A stretch of DNA of 49,032 nucleotides from Botryobacter ruber (GTDB lineage Bacteria; Bacteroidota; Bacteroidia; Cytophagales; Hymenobacteraceae). A program made the translations under genes and the position numbers. The stretch spans positions 1 through 49,032 of the forward strand of contig NZ_QCZK02000044.1 in assembly GCF_003347595.2 (NCBI RefSeq), read 5' to 3'. The number at the start of each line of letters is the position of its first letter. Position 1 is the stretch's first letter. Of the stretch, positions 1 to 9,066 are shown in pieces. Below the pieces are notes generated by a model that saw only the letters and a program-made list of their open reading frames with translations, ran no database searches and was not told the origin of the DNA.

Positions 1-243
1 ATACAGGAAGGAGATTCCTTGTGGTCCATATCACCAAGTGTATGTAGATTCCCTATAGTTACCTTCCTGCATCTGTCTTTTAAAAGTATATAAAATTTGT
101 ACTGTATACGCTTGTGGTAAAGGTATGAGATCCCCTACGGGGATGACAAAGGGAGGAATAGTGCTTAAATACTGGCTGGTATAATCATTACCCTCTTAAA
201 ATCTTCTGCAGCTGCCTCCATAGCCTCTGCTTTTGTTTTGTAT
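1..243. other. non-coding left edge
   Basis: No credible gene is seen here. The arms CAGGAAGG (4-11) and CCTTCCTG (63-70) form an inverted repeat. A compact hairpin, TCCCCTACGGGGA, lies at about 131-143. One copy of the 25-bp dispersed repeat lies at 206-230. The stretch is the downstream flank of gltD, cut by the window edge. Confidence 0.5.
206..230 (+). repeat. 25-bp dispersed repeat, copy 1
   Basis: It differs from the best-conserved copy (19733-19757, opposite strand) at one base. The shared core is CCATAGCCTCTGC. It is intergenic, between the window edge and the gltD terminator. Confidence 0.8.
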
Positions 244-275
244 AAAAAAAGGCGGACTTTGCAGCCCGCCTTTTC
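244..275 (-). terminator. rho-independent terminator of gltBD
   Basis: Read on the minus strand, a GC-rich hairpin (GGCGGGC, loop, GTCCGCC) is followed by seven T. It starts about 20 bases after the gltD stop codon. Confidence 0.85.
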
Positions 276-292
276 AAAGGAAGTTATTTTAC

Positions 293-1747
293 TTAAACCA
301 GCTTCAGTTTAGAGATGCTCTTGGATGGAAGTTCTGACTCACCCATCAGGTAAATGTCCATGGCACGGGCTGCTTCGCGTCCGTCGGAGATAGACCAAAC
401 TACCAAAGACTGACCGCGGTAGCAGTCGCCGGCGGCGAAGATACCTGGTACGCTTGTCTGCCAATCTGTTACTTTAAAGTTACCTCTGTTGTCGAGTTCA
501 AAATCAAAGTTGGCCTGGAAGGCATCATGTACCGGACGCATGTAACCAATGGCGATCAGGGCCAGGTCGCATGGCAGTATCTTTTCGCTGTTTGGCTTTT
601 CGGTGTATTCCAGTGAATTTTTCCACTCCAGTTCCACTACTTTCAGACCTTTTACAAAGCCGTTCTCGTCAGCGATAAACTCTTTGTTCAGCCAGCCCCA
701 GCTACGCTCACAGCCTTCCTCATGCGAAGAAGAAGAGGAGAACGTGGCAGGCCATTCTGGCCATGGGTTGTTCGGGCTGCGCTCCGTAGACGGCATGTTG
801 CGGTACTGCAGCTGCGTAACAGACTTGGCGAACTGACGGTTGGCTGTACCAACACAGTCAGAGCCAGTGTCACCACCGCCGATTACCAGCACATGCTTGT
901 CGCGGGCATCAATGTCGTCAGCATCATCAATAGTTTCGCCTGCTACCTTGCGGTTCTGCAGTGTCAGGTAATCCATGGCAAATTCAATACCTTTCAGGTG
1001 GTTACCCGGAATGGTAAGTTCACGTGGCTTGCTGGAGCCGATGCAAAGCAGTACGGCATCATATTTCCGGTGCAGCTTTTTCAGCGTCACCTCTTTGCCA
1101 ATTTCTACATTGTATTCAAAACGGATACCTTCTTTTTCCAGGATTTCTACGCGGCGTTCGATTACCCACTTCTCCAGTTTGAAATCCGGAATACCGTAAC
1201 GCAGCAGACCACCCGCTTTGTCGTCTTTTTCGTACACCGTTACCAGGTGTCCTGCCTGGTTCAGCTGAGCCGCAGCGGCAAGACCTGCAGGTCCTGATCC
1301 TACTACAGCTACTTTTTTTCCTGTTCTTTTCTTCGGCGGGTTCGGTTTTACAAGACCCAGCTCAAAAGATTTCTCGGCAATAGATTTCTCGATGTGCTCG
1401 ATCGTTACAGCCGGCTTGTTGATGGACAGCACGCAGCTTGCCTCGCAGGGAGCAGGGCAGATACGGCCGGTAAATTCTGGGAAATTATTGGTGCTGTACA
1501 GGATGCTGGCAGCAAGCTCCCATTCGCCCTCGTACACGGCATCGTTAAAATCCGGAATCATGTTGCCCAGCGGACAGCCATTGTGGCAGAAAGGAACACC
1601 GCAGTCCATGCAGCGCGCTGCCTGCTGACGTGTTTTTGCTTCCGGGAACTCTAAATATATTTCGTTTGAATCGTGTATTCTTTCTTTCGGATCGCGATAT
1701 GCAGGTAACTCACGACCGTATATTAAAAAACCATCTAACTTACCCAT
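293..1747 (-). CDS. gltD: glutamate synthase [NADPH] small (beta) subunit
   Basis: This 484-residue protein passes electrons from NADPH through FAD and Fe-S clusters to the large subunit, for the cytoplasmic conversion of glutamine plus 2-oxoglutarate to two glutamates. The N-terminal domain has two cysteine clusters (Cys46, 49, 54, 58 and Cys97, 101, 105). An FAD dinucleotide fold follows (GSGPAGLAAA, about residue 150), then an NADPH fold with GGGDTGSD (about 290-297). The length is normal for GltD. Its ATG shares one base with the TGA of gltB (TGATG on the minus strand), so the two subunits are translationally coupled. A strong terminator follows. Related beta-type subunits occur in dihydropyrimidine dehydrogenases, but adjacency to gltB settles the call. 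Confidence 0.97.
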   Translation of the reverse strand: MGKLDGFLIYGRELPAYRDPKERIHDSNEIYLEFPEAKTRQQAARCMDCGVPFCHNGCPLGNMIPDFNDAVYEGEWELAASILYSTNNFPEFTGRICPAPCEASCVLSINKPAVTIEHIEKSIAEKSFELGLVKPNPPKKRTGKKVAVVGSGPAGLAAAAQLNQAGHLVTVYEKDDKAGGLLRYGIPDFKLEKWVIERRVEILEKEGIRFEYNVEIGKEVTLKKLHRKYDAVLLCIGSSKPRELTIPGNHLKGIEFAMDYLTLQNRKVAGETIDDADDIDARDKHVLVIGGGDTGSDCVGTANRQFAKSVTQLQYRNMPSTERSPNNPWPEWPATFSSSSSHEEGCERSWGWLNKEFIADENGFVKGLKVVELEWKNSLEYTEKPNSEKILPCDLALIAIGYMRPVHDAFQANFDFELDNRGNFKVTDWQTSVPGIFAAGDCYRGQSLVVWSISDGREAARAMDIYLMGESELPSKSISKLKLV

Positions 1748-4700
1748 CAGGCTAATACGTTTAATGTTTCATTCTTTTTTACTTGCATGGCCAGTTTCAG
1801 GTCATGTGGCATCACTTTCACAAAAGCAGCTTTGTTTTCGTTCCAGTTAACCAGTATTTCCTGCGCCAATACGCTACCTGTATAAGCATAGTGCTCATTC
1901 AGTTTCTGCTCTATCCAGGCCAGATCTTCTTCTTCAGGTTGCTCCAGGTCTACCATTTCGGTATTGCACTGGCCTGCGAATAAGCTTTTGGTATCGTAAA
2001 TGTAGGCCATACCGCCACTCATACCGGCACCGAAGTTTTTACCAACTTCACCCAGGATCAGCACTTTACCGCCAGTCATGTACTCACAGCCGTGGTCACC
2101 GATGCCCTCTACAACGGCCTCGGCACCTGAATTACGCACGCAGAAGCGTTCGCCGGCCATACCGTTGATGAAAGCCTGACCGGAAGTCGCGCCATACAGG
2201 GCCACGTTACCGGTAATGATGTGCTCATGCGCTTTGTAAGTACTTTCCTTGAACGGCTGCAGGATAAGCTTACCGCCTGAAAGGCCTTTGCCCAGGTAGT
2301 CGTTCGACTCACCTACCAGACGGAAGGTGGCACCCGGCGCCAGGAAGGTACCAAACGACTGACCTGCAGAGCCGTGGAATTCAGCGGTAAAGCTGTTTTC
2401 CGGAAGTCCGGCTTTCCCATGCTCTTTCGAAATTTCATAAGAAAGCATAGCGCCAACCGAGCGGTCAATGTTATGGATCTTGTACTGGTTTACACCTTCT
2501 TTTCCTTCTTTGAAGTCGCGGATCAGCTGGCGGTCCAGTACATTCTCAATTTCGTGGTCCTGTGAAATCTGGTGGTAAGCACCTACGTTTTTACCAACGG
2601 TTTCCTGGTGCAGGATTGGAGACAGGTCCAGGTTGCGCAGTTTCCAGTGGTTCAGGTCGGTACGTACTTTCAGTACATGCGACTGCCCAATCATCTCGTT
2701 TATTGTTCTAAAACCAAGCGAGGCCATTACCTGACGCATTTCCTCTGCCATAAAGGTAAAGAAGTTAACCAGGTGATCCGGATCGCCGGTGAACAGCTTG
2801 CGCAGTTCAGGGTTCTGCGTGGCAATACCTACAGGGCAGGTGTTTGTATGGCACTTACGCATCATGATACAGCCTTCTACAATCAGGGCAGCTGTGGCAA
2901 TACCATATTCTTCTGCACCCAGCAAAGTAGCAACAGCCAGGTCGTAACCGGTCATCAGTTTACCGTCTGTCTGCAACACCACACGGCTGCGCAGGTTGTT
3001 TTTCATCAGGGTCTGGTGTGCTTCGGCCAGGCCAAGTTCCCAAGGCAAACCAGCGTGGCGGATAGAGCTCAGCGGGCTGGCTCCTGTACCACCGTCGGCA
3101 CCGGAGATCATGATGGCATCGGCTTTCGCTTTGGCCACACCTGCTGCAATCGTACCTACACCTGCTTCGGCTACCAGTTTCACGTTGATACGTGCGTCCG
3201 GGTTTGCATTTTTCAGGTCGTAGATCAGCTGCTTCAGGTCCTCGATCGAGTAAATATCGTGGTGCGGAGGAGGTGAAATAAGACCTACGCCCGGAGTTGA
3301 GTGACGCACGCGGGCAATCCAGTGGTCAACTTTATGGCCAGGTAACTGACCACCCTCACCAGGCTTGGCACCCTGCGCTACTTTAATCTGAATTTCATCG
3401 GCATTCGCCAGGTAGTGGCTGGTTACCCCGAAACGGCCGGAAGCTACCTGCTTCACAGCTGAGCGCTCGGAGTCGCCGTTTGGTTTTACAATGAAACGTG
3501 CTTCGTCTTCGCCACCCTCACCGCTGTTACTCTTACCGCCGATTCTGTTCATGGCGATAGCAAGCGTAGTGTGTGCTTCGTGCGAAATAGAGCCAAATGA
3601 CATAGCCCCCGTAGCAAAACGCTTCAATATATTTTTGGCTGGTTCAACTTCCTCCAGCGGCACCGACTGGCGCTTGCGGAATTCGAACAGGCTACGCAGC
3701 GTGATGTGTGCATCCTGTTGCGCACGTACAGCCTTCGAGTATTCTTTGTACAGCAGGAAGTCGTTCAGGCGGGTAGACTTCTGCAGGTTGTGTATAACCT
3801 CTGGCTGCAGTAAGTGAACTTCGCCTCTTCTTTTCCATTGGAAGAAACCGCCGGTTTCCAGCACGCCGTCCAGGTGTCCGGCTTGTTGCGGGAACGCAGC
3901 TTCGTGCTTGATCAGGCATTCTTTTTCCAGGTCTTCGAAGTTCAGGCCTTCCAGGCGGCTGAGCGTGCCTTTAAAGCATTTCTGTATTACTTCCTGACCG
4001 ATACCCAGGATTTCAAAAATCTGTGCTCCCTGGTACGACTGCAGCGTACTGATACCCATCTTCGAGAGGATCTTCAGCAAGCCGTTGCCTACGGCATAGG
4101 TGTACTGCTTCACATAGTGTGACAATGGCAACGATGTATCCAGTTTCTCCTGGTCGATCAGGCTCTGGATAGTATCATACACCATGTAAGGATACACGCA
4201 GCTGGCGCCAAAACCAATGATCGTGGCATAGTGATGTGTTTCCCAGGCATCTCCGGCTTCTACTACCAGACCGGTTTTGGCGCGAATGCGTTTCTCGATC
4301 AGGTGATGGTGAATAGCGCCTACGGCCAGCAGCGATGGAATAGCCGCCTGCTGTGGTCCGATGTTGCGGTTGGAGATAATCAGTATTTTATGTCCTGCTC
4401 TGGCTGCTGCTTCGGCGTCGGCACAAATTTCATCCAGTCTTTTCTGTAAGGAGCCCGGTTCTTTCGTAGAGAAAGTAGCATCTATGCGCTTCGGATCATA
4501 ACCTTCCGCTTTCAGGTTGAAGAGCTTGTGGAAATCTTCGTGGCTCAGTACCGGGTGTGAAATATGGATCTGGCGCGTATGGTAAGGTGTTTCGTCCAGG
4601 ATGTTCAGCGATTCGCCCAGACGGGTGAACAGCGACATTACCAGTCGCTCCCGGATCGGGTCGATGGGCGGGTTACTTACCTGCGCAAAGTGCTGCTTAA

Positions 4701-6264
4701 AGTAATAAGAAATATGCTGGCTCTGCTGCGAAAGCACGGCCAGTGGCGTATCAGAACCCATACTTCCTACCGGTTCTTTACCGGTAGTTACCATCGGCTT
4801 GATGATCAGTTTCAGGTCTTCGGAGGTATAACCGAACGCTTTCTGCTTCTGACGGAGATCTTCCGGCTTCACCCTTGGCAGCGTTAGCTCAGGCTCAGGG
4901 CACAGGTGCAGTTTAATACGGTGCTCCTGTATCCAGTCGAAGTACGGCTTGTCGTTGCAAACAAGCTGCTTTATTTCATCGTCGTCGTAGATTTTGTTCT
5001 GCGCAGTATCTGCCAGCAGCATTTTACCTGGCTGCAGACGACCACGCTTGATAACGTCGGCTGGGTCTACGATCAGGGCGCCTGTTTCAGAAGCCATAAT
5101 CAGACGGCCGGACTTGGTGATGCAGTAACGCACCGGGCGCAGGCCGTTTCGGTCGAGGGTAGCACCAATCTGGGTACCATCTGTAAAGAACAGGGCAGCA
5201 GGACCATCCCAAGGCTCCATCAAAGAAGCATGGAATTTATAGAAGGCCTTACGGTAGGTATCCATTTGCTGGTTATCCTGCCAGGCTTCCGGTACCAGCA
5301 TCATCATTACGTGCGGCAACGGACGACCTGCTAAGGTCAGCAGTTCCACCATCGCATCGAGGTTGGCCGAGTCTGAGTTCTCAGGATTGGTAATAGGCAG
5401 AAGCCACTTTAATTCTTCTTCCGTAAAGAAAGGAGAAGTCATCAGGGCCTCTTTCGATTTCATTTTGTTCACGTTCCCCTTAATGGTATTGATCTCACCG
5501 TTGTGGGCGATGAAACGGAAAGGCTGCGCCAGTTTCCAGTTCGGGAAGGTGTTGGTGGAGAAGCGTGAGTGCACAATGGCCAGCGCCGACTTAAAGTCAG
5601 GGTGGTTCAGGTCGTGGTAGTATTTACCCACCTGGTCTGTTTTCAGCTGTCCTTTATATATAATAGTGCGCGAAGAAAGGCTTACCATAAAATAGGTGCC
5701 GTTTTCGCCGCTTACACTCTGCTTTACCTCATGCGAGATCAGGCTGCGCAGCACATAGAGCTTGCGCTCCAGGTCTTCGCCCCTGAGGTTGCTGTCGGTA
5801 GGCTTAATAAATACCTGTTCAATATATGGTTCAACAGCCTTGGATTCGTGCCCGGGAACCTGTCCGTTTACAGGCACAAGGCGGTAGCCCAGCAATTCAA
5901 ATCCTAGCTGTCGTACACAAAGATTTACGGCTTTACGGCATTTTTCCCGCACTTCATAAACCTGTGGGAAGAAAATCATACCCACGCCATAGTTGCCTGG
6001 TTCAGGCAGGTCGATCGCAAATTCCTGTAGCTCCTTTTTGAAGAACTCATGGGGTAACTGCACACTAATACCCGCACCATCGCCTGTCTCAGGATCGCTG
6101 CCGGTGGCGCCACGATGCTCCATATTGGTAAGCATGGTAAGAGCGTCTTTTACAATACTGTGAGACTTCTTGCCATTTAAATTCACCACACACCCAACTC
6201 CACAGGAGTCGTGTTCCATTTCAGGCGAGTAGAGGCCTCTTTGTGGATTATCTCTTTGAATCAT
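1747..6264 (-). CDS. gltB: glutamate synthase large (alpha) subunit
   Basis: This 1505-residue enzyme has the full GltB length. The class II glutamine amidotransferase nucleophile is Cys21 in HDSCGVG. GltB proteins are usually processed so that this Cys becomes N-terminal, and here 20 residues precede it. The central and FMN-barrel regions include GEGGEDEARF and GADGGTGASP. The 3Fe-4S cysteines lie at 1132, 1138 and 1143 (CIMMRKCHTNTCPVG). The C-terminal Gly-rich beta-helix domain follows (GMSGGMAYIYD). The gene releases ammonia from glutamine and tunnels it to 2-oxoglutarate. It is the first gene of the gltBD operon, preceded by a long AT-rich leader. The start ATG follows directly on that leader. 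Confidence 0.98.
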   Translation of the reverse strand: MIQRDNPQRGLYSPEMEHDSCGVGCVVNLNGKKSHSIVKDALTMLTNMEHRGATGSDPETGDGAGISVQLPHEFFKKELQEFAIDLPEPGNYGVGMIFFPQVYEVREKCRKAVNLCVRQLGFELLGYRLVPVNGQVPGHESKAVEPYIEQVFIKPTDSNLRGEDLERKLYVLRSLISHEVKQSVSGENGTYFMVSLSSRTIIYKGQLKTDQVGKYYHDLNHPDFKSALAIVHSRFSTNTFPNWKLAQPFRFIAHNGEINTIKGNVNKMKSKEALMTSPFFTEEELKWLLPITNPENSDSANLDAMVELLTLAGRPLPHVMMMLVPEAWQDNQQMDTYRKAFYKFHASLMEPWDGPAALFFTDGTQIGATLDRNGLRPVRYCITKSGRLIMASETGALIVDPADVIKRGRLQPGKMLLADTAQNKIYDDDEIKQLVCNDKPYFDWIQEHRIKLHLCPEPELTLPRVKPEDLRQKQKAFGYTSEDLKLIIKPMVTTGKEPVGSMGSDTPLAVLSQQSQHISYYFKQHFAQVSNPPIDPIRERLVMSLFTRLGESLNILDETPYHTRQIHISHPVLSHEDFHKLFNLKAEGYDPKRIDATFSTKEPGSLQKRLDEICADAEAAARAGHKILIISNRNIGPQQAAIPSLLAVGAIHHHLIEKRIRAKTGLVVEAGDAWETHHYATIIGFGASCVYPYMVYDTIQSLIDQEKLDTSLPLSHYVKQYTYAVGNGLLKILSKMGISTLQSYQGAQIFEILGIGQEVIQKCFKGTLSRLEGLNFEDLEKECLIKHEAAFPQQAGHLDGVLETGGFFQWKRRGEVHLLQPEVIHNLQKSTRLNDFLLYKEYSKAVRAQQDAHITLRSLFEFRKRQSVPLEEVEPAKNILKRFATGAMSFGSISHEAHTTLAIAMNRIGGKSNSGEGGEDEARFIVKPNGDSERSAVKQVASGRFGVTSHYLANADEIQIKVAQGAKPGEGGQLPGHKVDHWIARVRHSTPGVGLISPPPHHDIYSIEDLKQLIYDLKNANPDARINVKLVAEAGVGTIAAGVAKAKADAIMISGADGGTGASPLSSIRHAGLPWELGLAEAHQTLMKNNLRSRVVLQTDGKLMTGYDLAVATLLGAEEYGIATAALIVEGCIMMRKCHTNTCPVGIATQNPELRKLFTGDPDHLVNFFTFMAEEMRQVMASLGFRTINEMIGQSHVLKVRTDLNHWKLRNLDLSPILHQETVGKNVGAYHQISQDHEIENVLDRQLIRDFKEGKEGVNQYKIHNIDRSVGAMLSYEISKEHGKAGLPENSFTAEFHGSAGQSFGTFLAPGATFRLVGESNDYLGKGLSGGKLILQPFKESTYKAHEHIITGNVALYGATSGQAFINGMAGERFCVRNSGAEAVVEGIGDHGCEYMTGGKVLILGEVGKNFGAGMSGGMAYIYDTKSLFAGQCNTEMVDLEQPEEEDLAWIEQKLNEHYAYTGSVLAQEILVNWNENKAAFVKVMPHDLKLAMQVKKNETLNVLA

Positions 6265-6310
6265 GTATTAAACTAGTATTGTGATTTTATGCTTTTTTAC
6301 TGGGAGAACT

Positions 6311-6342
6311 CAAAATTTAGGGACATAAATTTACAAAACAAA
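6311..6342 (-). promoter_or_regulatory. candidate gltB promoter
   Basis: On the minus strand TTTG, a 19-base gap and TAAATTTTG resemble the Bacteroidota sigma-A promoter (TTTG, then TAnnTTTG), with one extra base in the -7 box. It lies about 50 bases before the gltB ATG. Confidence 0.35.
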
Positions 6343-6811
6343 ATGACCTAAATTGCCATTAGAACAGTTGTTAGTCTTCTTTTTTGTAAAAATAGCAAAA
6401 AAAATGATAAAAATTTCGCTTGTCGCTAAATGCAAGGTTTTAAAAAAAGTTATTATTAAGAATTTATTAAATTTCTGAAGCAGAAATATTTTAAAAAATT
6501 TTTAACAAACTTTTAAAAAAGTAGTCGATTTAATAAGAAGCACCAATACTTTTTAAAACTAAAGAAATAAAAGTGAGCTCCTGTTACAAAGTTTAAACCT
6601 TGTTAAATTCCGTAGTTCCACTGCTGTATAGACAGGTTTTTTTTTGTGAAAGTTCATTTCCCCTAAAATTTGACCTGTCCGAACGGCGGAGCAACCTACA
6701 AAGATACAAGTATTTCCGGTATTACAGAAATGGGCGCTGAGAAACAGCCGGAGCGGGGGGAGGGAGTGGGGTGGTCGTGCATCGCACCTGTTTATTTATC
6801 ATCGCTTACGA

Positions 6812-6836
6812 GCAGTGAATGTGGTGGCAGGGGCAG
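6812..6836 (-). repeat. 25-bp dispersed repeat, copy 2
   Basis: A diverged copy that keeps GCAG at both ends and the TGGTGGCAG core. It forms an inverted pair with the copy at 6919-6943, 82 bases apart. Confidence 0.6.
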
Positions 6837-6918
6837 CAAAACTCAAACAGCAAAAGAAGCTTCGAAGCAGGCAGGTAGAATTGATTTCGTAGAATGGCTG
6901 GCACTCCGGAAAATAGCT

Positions 6919-6943
6919 CTGCACCTGCCACCACTCCCGCTGC
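6919..6943 (+). repeat. 25-bp dispersed repeat, copy 3
   Basis: A diverged copy (CTGCACCTGCCACCACTCCC followed by GCTGC), inverted relative to copy 2. Confidence 0.6.
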
Positions 6944-6973
6944 TCCTTCATTTTTAACATGCAGGTGCTGGAA

Positions 6974-7025
6974 CATCAGCCCGGCAAGCAAAGCCAGTGC
7001 GTTGACTTTACTTTCCGGGCTGATG
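6974..7025 (-). terminator. stem-loop after treZ
   Basis: Perfect 11-bp arms CATCAGCCCGG and CCGGGCTGATG flank a 30-base loop, which itself contains AAAG/CTTT pairing. The stem begins three bases past the treZ stop. No T-run follows on the minus strand, so it may protect the mRNA 3' end rather than terminate transcription. Confidence 0.5.
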
Positions 7026-7028
7026 ATA

Positions 7029-8879
7029 TCAGCTTTTTTCTTCAGAAGCGTATACTGCCACACTGAGCGGCGGAATTTCCTGTGCTGCTGCGGCCTTTAC
7101 CTTATCGGGCATCAGTTTCCGGATGGTGCTCTTTTTGGGTAACCAGTTTTCTTCTTTAGAGTCCAGGATCTTCTGCCAGTTCACATCCCACTCCGGAAAG
7201 GTATAGCTGATGCGCTTCTGGGAGAGGTTAAAGAGGCAGATCAGGTGCTGGTCTTCGTTTTCGCTGCGCCTGATGAGCACAAAGCCTTTTTGCCCGAGCG
7301 TGTGTACCTGCACCGCATCTTTATTGAAGTTCTGCAGCACCGGATTGGAGCGCCGCAACCGGATCAGTTCCCGGTACCATTTCAGCATGATGCAGTACTT
7401 TCCTTTTTTTCGCTTTTCCCAGGCCAGTTTCGAATTGTTAAATGTTTCTTCGGCCTGCGGATCGGGCGGGTCGGTTGGCCAGTTAAATTTGGAAAACTCT
7501 CTTTTCCGGCCTTCCTGCACCGATTTGATCAGGTTTTCGTCGGAATGGCTTACAAAATAATAGAAGGGCGCATCTTCGGCATATTCTTCGCCCATAAAAA
7601 GCATGGGTACATAGGGTGCCAACAGTATAGCTGCTGCACCAATTTTCAGCTGCTCAAAGTTTACCAGCGACGATAACCGCACGCTGCCGACGTGGTTGCC
7701 TACCTGGTCGTGGTTCTGTGTGAACACGATAAACTTATCGCCGGGAACTCCTGCAGAGGAAGCCCCATGTTTCCGGCACCGGAACGACACGAATTCGCCG
7801 CTGTGCACAAACCCGTCGGTGTAGCCTTTTGCCAGCTGCTCCATCTGCCCGAAATCGGTGTAATATTTTTTGCCTTTGTCGTGCAGCAGCACATACAGGG
7901 CATGGTGGAAATCGTCGAGCCATTGCGCATCAAAACCGTAGCCGCCTATTTCCGGCGATTTGGTAACCCGGGGGCTGTTGAAATCGCTTTCTGCGGTCAT
8001 GTAAAGCGCGCGGCCCAGTTTCTGTTCCAGCAGTTTTATTTTGCCGTAGGTCAGTTCCCAGAAACTGATGGCGCCTTTATCGTACAGGGTGTGGATGGCA
8101 TCGAGCCGAAGCCCGTCTATGTGGTAATGCTCGAACCAGTGGAGCGGGTTGTTGGAATAATATTCCCGCACGCCATCCGACCAATCGGCGTCGAAATTGA
8201 TGGCATCGCCCCAGGGGGTGGAGTATTTATCGGTGAAGTAAGGGCCAAACATGCTGAAATAATTGCCTTCCGGCCCCTGGTGGTTATACACCACATCCAG
8301 GAACACCGCAATGCCGCGCATGTGGCAGGCATCTACCAGCGCTTTCAGTCCGTCGGGGCCGCCATAGGAGTTTTGAACGGCATAAGGATAGGTGCCATCG
8401 TAGCCCCAGTTGCGGCTGCCCGGAAACTGGCTGACAGGCATCAGTTCGATGGCGTTTATGCCGGTTTCGGCCAGTTCGTCGAGCCGCGGGATAATGGCTT
8501 TGAAGGTGCCTTCCGGCGTAAAAGTGCCGACGTGAATTTCGTACAGGATCAGGTCTTTGAAAGGCAGGCCGTGCCAGTGCTCGTCGTGCCACACATAAGC
8601 GCTGTGGTCCACCACCTGCGACGGCCCGTGTACCCCCTCCGGTTGAAAATGCGAAGCCGGATCCGGAAAATCTTTTTCGCCATCGGGCATAAAATAATAC
8701 AGGGAGCCGGGCGCGACTTTATCAACTTCTGCCCTGTAAAAGCCCAGTTTATCTTTTTTCATTTTTACCTTCTGCTTCCGGGGCGACACCAGGTGCACAT
8801 ACATGCTGTCTTTTTCGGGTGCCCAAACAGTAAAGGCGCAACGGTTATTACCCCGGTACTCCGCACCTAAAGTATTCAT
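7029..8879 (-). CDS. treZ: malto-oligosyltrehalose trehalohydrolase (GH13)
   Basis: A 616-residue GH13 enzyme of TreZ type. TreZ cleaves the alpha-1,4 bond next to the terminal trehalosyl unit of maltooligosyl-trehalose and releases trehalose in the cytoplasm. An N-terminal CBM48-like beta domain (about 1-100) precedes a TIM barrel. The predicted nucleophile is Asp260 (DGLRLDAIH), the acid/base Glu297 (TAESDFNSP) and the third acid Asp391 (QNHDQVGN). A C-terminal beta domain ends the protein. The open frame reaches back to a TTG at 8882, but the ATG at 8879 is the better start. The usual partner TreY is not in this window. Glycogen branching enzymes are the closest alternative, but the motif context favours TreZ. 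Confidence 0.9.
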   Translation of the reverse strand: MNTLGAEYRGNNRCAFTVWAPEKDSMYVHLVSPRKQKVKMKKDKLGFYRAEVDKVAPGSLYYFMPDGEKDFPDPASHFQPEGVHGPSQVVDHSAYVWHDEHWHGLPFKDLILYEIHVGTFTPEGTFKAIIPRLDELAETGINAIELMPVSQFPGSRNWGYDGTYPYAVQNSYGGPDGLKALVDACHMRGIAVFLDVVYNHQGPEGNYFSMFGPYFTDKYSTPWGDAINFDADWSDGVREYYSNNPLHWFEHYHIDGLRLDAIHTLYDKGAISFWELTYGKIKLLEQKLGRALYMTAESDFNSPRVTKSPEIGGYGFDAQWLDDFHHALYVLLHDKGKKYYTDFGQMEQLAKGYTDGFVHSGEFVSFRCRKHGASSAGVPGDKFIVFTQNHDQVGNHVGSVRLSSLVNFEQLKIGAAAILLAPYVPMLFMGEEYAEDAPFYYFVSHSDENLIKSVQEGRKREFSKFNWPTDPPDPQAEETFNNSKLAWEKRKKGKYCIMLKWYRELIRLRRSNPVLQNFNKDAVQVHTLGQKGFVLIRRSENEDQHLICLFNLSQKRISYTFPEWDVNWQKILDSKEENWLPKKSTIRKLMPDKVKAAAAQEIPPLSVAVYASEEKS

Positions 8880-8923
8880 CAATAAGAGTGATTAGTTTTA
8901 TATAAGGGAATTGATTTTTCTGG

Positions 8924-9016
8924 CACAGCAAACGCTATTGATGCTGACGGATGCAGTATTGCGCTCCAGCACGTTACTGCTTTGTGAGCGGGACATCCGT
9001 CAGCATGTTTGCTGTG
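8924..9016. repeat. long foldback between treZ and the GH13 gene
   Basis: The left arm is 8924-8933 plus 8941-8953 and the right arm is 8994-9016. All 23 paired positions match, with a 7-base bulge (8934-8940) on the left. A second perfect 6-bp stem (GCAGTA 8953-8958, TACTGC 8975-8980) sits in the loop. The whole lies between two co-directional minus-strand genes. Confidence 0.75.
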
Positions 9017-9066
9017 TTAAGCTGGCATTAATGCGTAATGTTTCCTTTGAAAATGGCTATGGTTTT

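Larger units (their letters stand above)
6265..7028. other. gltB leader and treZ 3' flank, non-coding
   Basis: The stretch 6265-6660 is very AT-rich and lies upstream of gltB. From about 6670 it turns GC-rich and holds an inverted pair of the 25-bp repeat (6812-6836 and 6919-6943) and a stem-loop after treZ (6974-7025). Open frames across the repeats have no recognisable protein signature, so no gene is called. Confidence 0.6.

Noticed and set aside
131..143. TCCCCTACGGGGA hairpin considered as a terminator
   Set aside because: No T-run on either side and no gene ending nearby; kept only as a note.
6670..6957. Open frame of 95 codons between gltB and treZ
   Set aside because: Crosses two dispersed repeats and has biased low-complexity composition; no homologous-looking segment.
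7692..8870. A 392-codon open frame opposite treZ
   Set aside because: Antisense shadow; the sense frame holds all GH13 catalytic motifs.
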